Shown: positions 53,201 to 59,382 of the stretch, one piece after another
How the letters are laid out: every line of letters starts with the position of its first letter
How positions within the stretch are numbered: the stretch's first letter is position 1
NCBI GenBank assembly: GCA_963613665.1
Contig: CAVEAL010000007.1
Location: 1-64,000 of the forward strand
Direction of reading: 5' to 3'
Source: F23-B02 sp963613665
Lineage (GTDB): Bacteria > Bacillota > Clostridia > Oscillospirales > Oscillospiraceae
Length of the DNA stretch: 64,000 nucleotides
The notes under the pieces: generated by a model
Seen by the model: the letters and a program-made list of their open reading frames with translations, nothing else
Database searches by the model: none
What the model was told of the DNA's origin: nothing
Position numbers and translations under genes: made by a program

Positions 53201-53820
53201 CGCACGACCTTGCTTTTCGCGCGGCGCACACGGGCTTTGTAGCGCTCCAGGTCCTTCTGATAGGAGAACACGGACAGCACATATTTAGGCGCTGCGAGGA
53301 TACCACGGACGATAGCTTCGCCCAGCGTAATCTCGGAGGCGACGTTGCCATCAAACAGCTCGTCCGCCATGTCGCGCTGGTTGTCCAGATAGCGAATCGC
53401 CGTAGCCGACAGGCCCAGCACAGGTGTCGCGGCATAGGTGGCAAGCAGCTTCTGCACGCCCTGGCCCCACATTTCCGCGCCGCAGCGGTGGAACTCATCG
53501 AGGACGATGTAGTCCGGCTGAAGCTCCGCGATTTCTTCGTCCGTCATGCCCATCAGCTTGGCATAGGTCAGAAACGTGACATTCTCCGGCTGCCAGCCGT
53601 CTGCGGCAGATTTCAGGTTCTCTAACTGCGTTTCATAGATATAGGCGCTGGGGGAAAGCCAGCAGATGCGGCTTTGGGGATTGTCCTCACAGAGCTTAAA
53701 TGCAATGAAGGATTTGCCCGTGCCGGTGGGGTGAACGACGGCGGCTTTGCCGGTTTCGTTCAGGAGCGAGACGGCGGCTTCATAGGCGATTCGATTGTGC
53801 TCAAACAGCGCGATAGCCAT
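50275..53820 (-). CDS. Superfamily 2 helicase with eleven helicase-associated repeats
   Basis: A 1181-residue protein. Residues ~1-420 are a DEAD/DEAH-type motor: HPTGTGKSFIAF (Walker A, ~30), LDEFHRCGAEMW (a DEFH box, ~107), LGLSATAIR and QQIGRALAAGKRG (motif VI). From ~440 to the end I count eleven HA-type repeats of about 65 residues, each opening W...Y..AK.YY..HGNL and closing I..LDAIGM.W. Such repeats are presumed nucleic-acid binding. A helicase is unexpected inside a capsule operon, but its stop overlaps the aminotransferase start, and a strong SD AAAGGAGA begins it. A role in regulation, repeat instability or phage defence is conceivable; none is shown. Confidence 0.88.
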   Translation of the reverse strand: MAIALFEHNRIAYEAAVSLLNETGKAAVVHPTGTGKSFIAFKLCEDNPQSRICWLSPSAYIYETQLENLKSAADGWQPENVTFLTYAKLMGMTDEEIAELQPDYIVLDEFHRCGAEMWGQGVQKLLATYAATPVLGLSATAIRYLDNQRDMADELFDGNVASEITLGEAIVRGILAAPKYVLSVFSYQKDLERYKARVRRAKSKVVRDEAERYLDALRRALEKADGLDVIFDKHMTERTGKYIVFCANKEHMDTMMDKVPEWFSRIDKAPHIYSVYSDDPSASQSFADFKADEDTEHLKLLFCIDALNEGIHVENVSGVILLRPTVSPIIYKQQIGRALAAGKRGNAVIWDIVNNIENLYSIGAVEEEMLVATTYYRSLGEDQAIVNERFQVIDEVRECRELFGKLNDVLSAPWNVMYSYAKAYYEENGNLMPSSRYRTADGYSLGSWIFNQRAARKGQSKTFLTDEQIQKLDAIGMVWDNIRDLNWDRNFNAAKQYYDEHGVLNPDTSFVTAEGIHLGSWLSNLRSWKRAGAHSNYLNQERIAQLENIGMIWDVLDYYWERNYLAACDYYKEHRNLRVPSGYTSADGIRLGSWISRLRALRRGEGKGTPPTPEQIARLDAIGMIWETGASAKWDAMYQEARLFYQTHGNLSVPGEYRVSNGSSLRAWIARQRSSYAKGKLPQDKVDRLNAVGMVWNCGDPWMNSFRAAQKYYDEHGTLDLSQNEVVDGVWLGKWVAVQAKRMRDEADIPEAQRKLLETLPLKMESEVDRIWNGNFDDLCSYVDTYGGFSIPADYVGAHGTRLSAWATVQRMKRAKGELDEERIAKLESIDFPWKIDRWQQSYEQAKAYVKTHGDLDMQKAYKTEDGYGLGNWVCAQRDAYRKGTLSADKIAKLEKLGMVWTQESTWDINFSKAKAYYKEHGSYPQKRSAKPGIELEVATWVDSQRQRFNRGEQTPEHIEQLKTIGLYFRELSTTSWEYGYLQAKAYYENHGNLDVLLTYSEGEGFRLGYWIRRQRENRSALTEEQIQKLDAIGMVWNPLTYWDTWYAKAKAYYDLHNTLPYYPASFADQDEEKLHEWLRQQRGRRKTGKLNQEQIEALDAIGMNWLNSKEQAWKNGFAAASKYYEENGNLSVAATYSTQDGYPLGQWIHAQRRSREKIDPQRAERLNKIGMIWSQKAGDK

Positions 53821-53851
53821 GTGCCGTCTCCTTTCAAAAATGTTCTGCGAA

Positions 53852-54985
53852 TCAGCCGGCGTTCTGCGCAGAATTGAGTTCGTTCAGGTTGAGGTTGTTT
53901 ACACGCATTCCGGCTGGGATAATCATTCCTTTTCGGATGATCGTTCCGGCTTCAACGTGGCTGTAGTCGTGAATGACCGCTCCGTGCTCCACAATGGATG
54001 CACTTGAGAGGATCACACCCTTGCCGATTTTCACGGCAGGATTGACGATGGTTTTTGCTTCAAAAATGGTTCCGGCTCCGGCCTCCACAGCAGGGCTGAT
54101 GGTTGCGGTCGGATGCTTGAGCACCGGCACGATGAAGCCTGCCATTTGCAGGTAATTGATGAGATTGCGCCGGAGTTCGTTATTTCCAATGGCGACAAAG
54201 GCCATTGGGTAATCGTTGCGATAGCGCTGGCAGTTTCCAAGGCTGTCCAGGACACCGGGCAGCGTCGTGTCATCGTCCAGGAACGCGATATGTTCAAAGA
54301 CACCGATGGCTTCAGCAGTTTCACGGACGACCTGCCCCTGACCTCCCGCGCCGAGAATCAGCAGATTCATCTGCCGTGGCGCGTTGCGGCGCTGATATTC
54401 TGTTTGTTCGATTTCAGAGAAGGCAACAGCAGCCAGATCAACACGGCAGTATTCCGAGAACCGCTTGACGATCACGTCTGGGCGCTTGTTCTGACCGAGA
54501 TAGGTGCAGAGACTGTACATATCCACGCCCGCCTCCAGCTTCTGCCGGATGAAGGCATAGCGCAGTTCCATAGAGGAGAGCTTGTCAGCGATCTGATACT
54601 TCTCGTTCATCGTACTGAGCAGCACCTGCATCAGCCGGAACGGCGGCAGATGTTTCTCGCCGTTCAGAATGAAGCAATCTCCGCTCGGATATAGTCCGAT
54701 GTTTGCGGAGAGAAACAGCTTCACGCTGAGCGGCATGGGCAGATCCCGCGGTGCATCCGACGGCAGAAACTCTACCGGGTCGGAGGCTGTGCCGCCCTTG
54801 CCGCGGCCTGCAACATAGCGGATGCAGATCATACCCGCAGCAAGGTCGATGTCCTGACGGCGCAGAGCCGTGACCTCGCCCAGCAGCAGACCCATATGTA
54901 AGCAGAGGAACGCGGCGACTTTACGCGGCTCAACGTCCTCCATCAGATGCTGGTCGATAAGGTGGCATTGTGCGTCTGTCAGCAT
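53852..54985 (-). CDS. Degenerate tyrosine-recombinase domain fused to a PglD-like acetyltransferase
   Basis: A 377-residue protein. Residues ~1-195 follow the tyrosine recombinase catalytic fold in order: FLCLHMGLLLGEVTALRRQDIDL, SMELRYAFIRQKLEAG, LCTYLGQNKRPDVIVKRFSEYC. The first catalytic Arg is Leu, the His of HxxR is Met, and the His of LGH is Gln, so it is probably inactive and may only bind DNA. Residues ~206-377 are a NeuD/PglD-type sugar acetyltransferase: NLLILGAGGQGQVVRETAEA, AFLDDD, then hexapeptide repeats ending IIRKGMIIPAGMRVNN. It is the first gene of the capsule operon (SD GAGGAG). It may link operon control to sugar modification. Confidence 0.82.
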   Translation of the reverse strand: MLTDAQCHLIDQHLMEDVEPRKVAAFLCLHMGLLLGEVTALRRQDIDLAAGMICIRYVAGRGKGGTASDPVEFLPSDAPRDLPMPLSVKLFLSANIGLYPSGDCFILNGEKHLPPFRLMQVLLSTMNEKYQIADKLSSMELRYAFIRQKLEAGVDMYSLCTYLGQNKRPDVIVKRFSEYCRVDLAAVAFSEIEQTEYQRRNAPRQMNLLILGAGGQGQVVRETAEAIGVFEHIAFLDDDTTLPGVLDSLGNCQRYRNDYPMAFVAIGNNELRRNLINYLQMAGFIVPVLKHPTATISPAVEAGAGTIFEAKTIVNPAVKIGKGVILSSASIVEHGAVIHDYSHVEAGTIIRKGMIIPAGMRVNNLNLNELNSAQNAG

Positions 54986-55270
54986 GAGAAAAACTCCTCT
55001 AAACGTGGTGAAACCCGCGGCAGCCGATTCCGCAGGTCTGGGATAATTGAGGTGAAATTGTAGCGGCGGTGTTCGGATGATAGGTGTAAAATATGCCTTC
55101 GGCGGCCGCAGCCAACGTGAACTGCGGTTGAATTATTCTTGTCTCTGCATACCTATGATCCGCGCGCAATGGCGCGTCGGGATGGGCAGCAGATTTTCAT
55201 AGCCGAAGCTTTTTCAAGCGTCACGGATCATTCCGACCCGGTGCAACGTGATGCATATGCGCGTCCAATA
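54986..55270 (-). other. Long untranslated leader of the polysaccharide operon
   Basis: Between the promoter at 55349-55377 and the first start codon there are about 360 nt without a supported gene. A GC-rich hairpin (GCGCGC / GCGCG, about 55157-55176) and other short dyads occur. Leaders of this length in capsule operons often bear anti-termination signals; none was recognised. Confidence 0.5.
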
Positions 55271-55406
55271 AAGTATGCTTTAATGAACTCGTGCGCGGTA
55301 TGCCCTTTCAGCATCAAAATGCGCGAAATACGGCTATTTTGATGCTTCATTATACCATGATTGATGGAAAATTGCAAGAGTTTCAGGAGAAAAAATAAGC
55401 ATACTT
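55271..55406. repeat. Candidate invertible segment bounded by 10-bp inverted repeats
   Basis: AAGTATGCTT at 55271-55280 and its exact complement AAGCATACTT at 55397-55406 bound 116 bp that hold the operon promoter and a second inverted repeat (GCATCAAAAT / ATTTTGATGC, 55311-55345). Each boundary lies in an imperfect palindrome (around ATAAAG-TATG-CTTTAAT and AAAAATAAG-CATA-CTTATTTTT), as crossover sites of serine invertases do. A serine recombinase gene ends 35 bp away. The right-hand palindrome could instead be a weak terminator of that gene. Confidence 0.5.
55349..55377 (-). promoter_or_regulatory. Promoter of the polysaccharide operon
   Basis: On the minus strand TTGCAA (55377-55372) and consensus TATAAT (55354-55349) are spaced by 17 bp and point toward the first gene of the operon. 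The transcript would begin with the 10-bp stem GCATCAAAAT / ATTTTGATGC. The promoter lies between the inverted repeats described at 55271-55406. Confidence 0.75.
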
Positions 55407-55440
55407 ATTTTTACTCTCGCTTTGGAACGGTACGGTTAGC

Positions 55441-56040
55441 TTATACCTCTTCGCTGCGAACCCATTTGAAAAAAGTTGTGCGTGAGACGCCAAGAGCATC
55501 CGCCGCCTGTCCGGCTGTCAGCTCTCCGGCCTCCCACGCTTTTTTGATTTCCGGGTATATCTCCGGACGGTCGATCCGCCGTCTGCCAAACTGTACGCCG
55601 CGGGATTTTGCCGCAGCGATCCCCTCCGCCTGACGCTGCCGGTTGAACTCCCGCTCCGTCTGTGCAACGTAGGAGAGAAGCTGCAGAACAATGTCCGCGA
55701 TCACCACGCCGGTTAAGTCCTTGCCCTGTTTTGTGTTGAGCAGCGGCATATCCAGAACGATGATGTCCACCTGTTTCTGCTTTGTAAGGAGCCGCCATTG
55801 CTCCAGGATTTCATCGTAATTGCGCCCCAGCCGGTCGATGCTCTTAATCACGATGGTGTCTCCGGTTTTAAGCTTTCGCAGGAGCCGCTGATACCCCGGA
55901 CGCTCAAAGTCCTTACCGGACTGTTTATCCATGTAGATGTTGCCGGGCGCAATGCCATACTCCACCATAGCGATCTTCTGCCGGTCCTCGTTCTGATCTC
56001 TGGACGATACCCGGATGTACGCATATTCTTTTGCTTCCAT
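55441..56040 (-). CDS. Serine recombinase (resolvase/invertase family)
   Basis: A 199-residue Hin/Tn3-resolvase-type enzyme. It has YAYIRVSSRDQNEDRQ with the catalytic Ser at ~12, SGKDFERPGYQRLL, VIKSIDRLGRNYDEIL (Arg pair), the long E helix around QLLSYVAQTEREFNRQRQAEGI, and a C-terminal HTH (LTAGQAADALGVSRTTFFKW). The length fits a complete small recombinase. The ATG at 56040 has GGAGG upstream. It stands between the conjugation genes and the capsule operon promoter. It could resolve element multimers or invert the adjacent promoter segment. Confidence 0.92.
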   Translation of the reverse strand: MEAKEYAYIRVSSRDQNEDRQKIAMVEYGIAPGNIYMDKQSGKDFERPGYQRLLRKLKTGDTIVIKSIDRLGRNYDEILEQWRLLTKQKQVDIIVLDMPLLNTKQGKDLTGVVIADIVLQLLSYVAQTEREFNRQRQAEGIAAAKSRGVQFGRRRIDRPEIYPEIKKAWEAGELTAGQAADALGVSRTTFFKWVRSEEV

Positions 56041-56172
56041 GTATGAACCTCCCTGTGTTTTGGACGTGCATACAATATTATAAAGGAGAGGTTTGAACTG
56101 CGGTTGGTGCGCCGGAGAACGGGGAAACGCAACTGGCAAGCAATGCCTGCGTTTATACAAACTTGACGAACA

Positions 56173-56201
56173 GGGAGATTTCCGGATGCCGGAAATCTCC
56201 C
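56173..56201. terminator. Strong hairpin between relaxase and recombinase genes
   Basis: GGGAGATTTCCGG and CCGGAAATCTCCC form a perfect 13-bp stem with a 3-nt loop, about 80 bp downstream of the relaxase stop. No long T run follows on the minus strand, so it may be a terminator aided by Rho or a processing site. The rest of 56041-56281 shows no gene. Confidence 0.5.
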
Positions 56202-56281
56202 TTTGCTTGTTGAGGGAAGCTCTCTCCCAAACCCCTGATTGATCGAACGGTTCCCGTTCGGCTGCGCCCTGCAAAGCAGTG

Positions 56282-57688
56282 CTATTTTTCCTGTTGATGC
56301 TCTCTTGTCTGGCGCTGTTCATCGGCATCCGTGCGCAGGAGCATCTCGGCGTTGGCCTTATAAATCTGGAGCTGCCTGGCTTCCTCGCGTGCCTTGGCAA
56401 GCGCCGCATAGTCGAGTTTCTTCTGCACAAGCAGATCAGAATACTCCGCTTGCAGGCTCTTGACCGTGGGCAGTTTTTTCAGCGCCAGATCGTCAAACGC
56501 TTTCTTCGCAGCCTTGTGGATGATGATGTCGCTCTCATGCGCATCGTGGTATTTCTTGGAATATCCGGCCTTGCGATAGGCGGTGTAGATATCTCTGGTC
56601 TTGGCATAATTGATGATGTGCGTTTTCAGCACGGCGATCTCCGCCATGCGGCTTTCTGCCGCTTTTATTTTCGCTGTCAGTTCCTTCGTCCTGGCGCTTG
56701 CAGCATCCGCGCAATCGGACAGCGCGGTGAGGTCGGCAAAGTCATGCTTCTGGATGAAGAGCAGCGTTTCCGCCATGCTTTTCAGCTTCACGATTTTCAG
56801 CGTCTGATCGTATGCAGTGCCTTTGCCGTTGCCGATTTTTGCTTCAATTTGCGAAATCAACGTCGGTCTTGTGGCCTTGATAGGATACGACTTTTTCCGG
56901 CGCGGTGTATGCACCCGCGTACCGAGGATCACAGCCCGCAGCTCTTCTTCCGAATAACCCTCGCCCAGCGACCGGAGCCGGATATTCTGCGGCTGACCGT
57001 CCCGCATAAAGGTGACATGCTTGCCGCGCTTTACGGTGTAACCGGCTGCTTCCACCAACTCCAGAAATGTCTCAAAATCTTTCGGCTTCTTCGCAAGCGC
57101 TGCGTCAATGGCCGCACGCAGCAGATCGCGCTGACATGGCTTTGCATTGCCGCCCATCCACTTGTTGTAGCTCTTACCGTGGGGCTTCGGATTCTCGATC
57201 ACAGACAGCCGGTGCTCCATACAGACAAGATCGCTGAGCTTCCGGACAGCTTCGGTGCTGCCCCAGAAGTTGCGGAATTTCCGCGTGCAGTCCAGCGTCG
57301 TGGAGTTCCAAATAATATGGTTGTGGATGTGCTGCTTGTCGGTATGGGTACAGACGATAAAGGCATGGTCGCCCTTGGTAAAGCGCTTGGCAAATTCATA
57401 GCCGAGCCGATTGGCTTCCTCCGGCGTGACCTCGCCCGGTTTGAAGGATTGCCGGATCTGATACGCGATCACATCGCTGGCCTGTTCCCGGCCGGTGAGC
57501 TGCCGGTACTGGCGTTTGGATAAAAGAAACTCACTGTCCGCCGTCTTGGCATCACAGGCATAAGCCGAAATATATTCGCCGTCTTCCGTCTTGTCCGGAT
57601 TCTTTGCGTAGTCCGTCCGCTCCGTCAGGCATTGGGCAATGGTCTTGCCCTTGTTGACGTGCATGGGAATGATTCGCGTGGTCGCCAC
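56282..57688 (-). CDS. Relaxase / mobilization nuclease (MOBP type)
   Basis: Nicks the element at its origin of transfer and pilots the strand to a recipient. The 468-residue protein has the N-terminal relaxase domain with ATTRIIPMHVNKGKT (tyrosine-containing region DYAKNP and YISAYACD) and the metal-binding HTDKQHIHNHIIWN near ~110. The C-terminal half is a long basic helical region (~290-468) ending in a Q/E-rich tail. A GTG start at 57688 follows GGGGGGG. MobC and a membrane protein are encoded just upstream, the standard order in clostridial elements. Confidence 0.9.
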   Translation of the reverse strand: MATTRIIPMHVNKGKTIAQCLTERTDYAKNPDKTEDGEYISAYACDAKTADSEFLLSKRQYRQLTGREQASDVIAYQIRQSFKPGEVTPEEANRLGYEFAKRFTKGDHAFIVCTHTDKQHIHNHIIWNSTTLDCTRKFRNFWGSTEAVRKLSDLVCMEHRLSVIENPKPHGKSYNKWMGGNAKPCQRDLLRAAIDAALAKKPKDFETFLELVEAAGYTVKRGKHVTFMRDGQPQNIRLRSLGEGYSEEELRAVILGTRVHTPRRKKSYPIKATRPTLISQIEAKIGNGKGTAYDQTLKIVKLKSMAETLLFIQKHDFADLTALSDCADAASARTKELTAKIKAAESRMAEIAVLKTHIINYAKTRDIYTAYRKAGYSKKYHDAHESDIIIHKAAKKAFDDLALKKLPTVKSLQAEYSDLLVQKKLDYAALAKAREEARQLQIYKANAEMLLRTDADEQRQTREHQQEK

Positions 57689-57716
57689 GGGCAAGCCCCC
57701 CCTTTGCAAAAAGATA

Positions 57717-57742
57717 GCGCGGAAGCTTTTACACTTCCGCGC
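57717..57742 (-). terminator. Hairpin between the CD1845-like and relaxase genes
   Basis: GCGCGGAAG / CTTCCGCGC (9-bp stem, 8-nt loop) followed on the minus strand by TATCTTTTTG. It lies just after the membrane protein gene and could reduce read-through into the relaxase. Confidence 0.7.
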
Positions 57743-57748
57743 TGTGCT

Positions 57749-58039
57749 TTACCAATATACTTTTTCTTTCATCCAGGCTCGCAGCAGATGAAGCTGCGCG
57801 ACAAGCCACGCGCCCAGCATCGGCAAACCGTAAGGCGAAAGCGCAAATGCCGCCGCCAGCTCGATTACTCCGTTTTTTACATTGTGGTCGATGAAGCTGA
57901 AAATACTCACAAGGACGAGGAGCACAGACAGAACATTCAGCAGCACAGCGGAAATATGCAGAGTCAGCGTGCAGAGCCAGATCAGAAACGCGAGGACAAG
58001 CATGACCGGGGCAAGCAAAATTTTCAGAACGAACTTCAT
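57749..58039 (-). CDS. Small membrane protein, CD1845 family
   Basis: A 96-residue hydrophobic protein with two to three spans (LLAPVMLVLAFLIWLCTLTLHISAVLLNVLSVLLVLVSIF, then AAAFALSPYGLPMLGAWLVAQL). This small protein type recurs next to relaxase genes of Tn1549/CTn elements in Clostridia. The function is unknown. Confidence 0.7.
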   Translation of the reverse strand: MKFVLKILLAPVMLVLAFLIWLCTLTLHISAVLLNVLSVLLVLVSIFSFIDHNVKNGVIELAAAFALSPYGLPMLGAWLVAQLHLLRAWMKEKVYW

Positions 58040-58132
58040 ATTTTCATCAACTCCTTCGCCTACATATTACAATTTAATAGGAGCGGAGGCAAGGATGTCG
58101 CGGAGAAAAACGATATTGGAGCCGCAGCTCCA

Positions 58133-58468
58133 TTATTTGATGCCGGCAAGCTTTACCAATATCCCATTCGCCATGTCCCAAAGCTGCTCCTGATTTTGGA
58201 CGACCTGTTCCAAATCTGTATCGTAGATGCGCCCGGATTCATTCATCCGCCGCGCAATCTGATTGATATTGTTGCTGGCGTAGCGCAGAAGCGAGACCAT
58301 TTCTTTCAGCTCCGGCAGCTCCAACCGGACGATCACGCCGTCAATGGCGATGCGGCGCAGATAGGCACTGAGATTGCTCATGCCCGCCTGCGCCATTTTT
58401 TCTTCGATCATGCTCTTTTCATTTTCGGATACCCAGAAGATGATCTGTACATTTCTGTTTCTGGCCAT
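58133..58468 (-). CDS. mobC: Mobilization accessory protein MobC
   Basis: A 111-residue relaxosome protein. The N-terminus ARNRNVQIIFWVSENEKSMIEEKMAQAGMSNLSAYLRRIAI is a ribbon-helix-helix-like DNA-binding part, and SLLRYASNNINQIARRMNESG is the bacterial mobilisation family signature. It helps the relaxase open the transfer origin. The ATG at 58468 is eight bases after GGAG; the ATG two codons upstream is too close to the SD. Confidence 0.88.
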   Translation of the reverse strand: MARNRNVQIIFWVSENEKSMIEEKMAQAGMSNLSAYLRRIAIDGVIVRLELPELKEMVSLLRYASNNINQIARRMNESGRIYDTDLEQVVQNQEQLWDMANGILVKLAGIK

Positions 58469-58470
58469 GG

Positions 58471-59025
58471 TCATCGCTCCTGTCCTGGCAGCTTTTTCTC
58501 TGCGGTCTTCGCCTGAATCGCCGTTTTGTTTTTCTGAATCTTCTCCAGCACGGAGGGACGTTTTGCTGGTGCGTCTTTTTCTTTTGCCAGTTCCTCGCGC
58601 ACACGAGAGACGAGCAGATTGACAAGCCCAGGATTGACCTGCGACACGAGAAAGTAGCGACTGCGTTCATGTCCCCATTCGTCGGCATCGGTACAGACCG
58701 GAATCGTCTGTGCCCAGGCTTTATTATCGCGGCTGATTCGCCCGTCGTGGTCAAACGCACGCACGGTATTGGCAAGCACATACGCCACACGCTCCATGCC
58801 GAACTGCGCTGCGACCTGTGCGGCGGCCTTACCTGTGCCGAGGCAGTAGTCGTGGTAGCTTTCATGAATCGCGGTTTCCAGTGCGTCCCGGCAGACCATG
58901 TTCACACGAAAGGATTCCCGGTAGGCGGGCAGCTCGTCATGCTCGATGGCATACTCTGCGCTCTGCTTGTTGATCGGAACCTGTGCGGTTTCAGAAGAAG
59001 TTTTTTTGATATCATTACGTTCCAT
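58471..59025 (-). CDS. DUF3849-type protein of the element
   Basis: A 184-residue protein with ELPAYRESFRVNMVCRDALETAIHESY, GAAQVAAQFGMERVAYVLANTV-like stretch (residues ~70-90), DGRISRDNKAWA and NPGLVNLLVSRVREEL. This is the pattern of DUF3849 proteins found in clostridial conjugative elements. The C-terminal ~40 residues are lysine-rich (RPSVLEKIQKNKTAIQAK). The ATG at 59025 has AAGGAGG upstream. The function is unknown. It ends 3 bp before the mobC start. Confidence 0.75.
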   Translation of the reverse strand: MERNDIKKTSSETAQVPINKQSAEYAIEHDELPAYRESFRVNMVCRDALETAIHESYHDYCLGTGKAAAQVAAQFGMERVAYVLANTVRAFDHDGRISRDNKAWAQTIPVCTDADEWGHERSRYFLVSQVNPGLVNLLVSRVREELAKEKDAPAKRPSVLEKIQKNKTAIQAKTAEKKLPGQER

Positions 59026-59044
59026 AATCGTCCTCCTTGTAATC

Positions 59045-59073
59045 TTGATTTGTACTCGCCTTTTCCGTATAAT
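59045..59073 (+). promoter_or_regulatory. Promoter of the 86-residue element protein
   Basis: TTGATT (59045-59050) and consensus TATAAT (59068-59073) with a 17-bp spacer, rightward, 27 bp before the ATG. Confidence 0.75.
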
Positions 59074-59100
59074 AAGAAAAAGAAAAACGGTGGTGGTAAA

Positions 59101-59361
59101 ATGGCAAACAACGATCAGCTCTGGCAGGAAGCAAAAAATCGCTGCCGACTGAATGATGAAGATATTGCCCTCGCCAAGCGGCTGGGGCTGAATCCGCGTA
59201 GCCTTATCAAGAACATTCCAAACAAAAGTGAGCCGTGGAAAGCTCCCGTCAAGGACTGGCTCCATGAGATAGAGGCAAAGCGCAGCAAAAAGGCAGCGCA
59301 GAAGCAGCGCCGCCGTGAGAATGTGGCAAAGTCGCAGGATAGCGCCGACAAGGAAAAATAA
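59101..59361 (+). CDS. Small conserved basic protein of the element
   Basis: An 86-residue protein, NDQLWQEAKNRCRLNDEDIALAKRLGLNPRSLIKNIPN, ending in a lysine-rich helix (RSKKAAQKQRRREN). It is the only rightward gene of this part of the element, with its own promoter and terminator, and it looks like a small DNA- or RNA-binding protein. I recognise it as a recurring companion of such elements but know no function. SD-like GGTGGT precedes the ATG. Confidence 0.75.
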   Translation: MANNDQLWQEAKNRCRLNDEDIALAKRLGLNPRSLIKNIPNKSEPWKAPVKDWLHEIEAKRSKKAAQKQRRRENVAKSQDSADKEK

Positions 59362-59381
59362 TTCCTCGTCGGCGCTTTTTT
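59341..59381 (+). terminator. Rho-independent terminator
   Basis: AGCGCCGACAAGGAA and TTCCTCGTCGGCGCT form a long stem with the TAA stop of the preceding gene near its loop, followed by a T6 run. The mirrored A residues may also let it end the leftward methylase/helicase... but that gene transcribes away from it, so only the rightward use is supported. Confidence 0.85.
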
Positions 59382-59382
59382 G

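Noticed and set aside
55391..55412. Terminator of the serine recombinase gene at AAAAATAAG/CTTATTTTT
   Set aside because: Not ruled out, but the stem is almost pure A-T and would be weak; its match to 55271-55280 made a recombination-site reading more interesting. It is not listed as a terminator.
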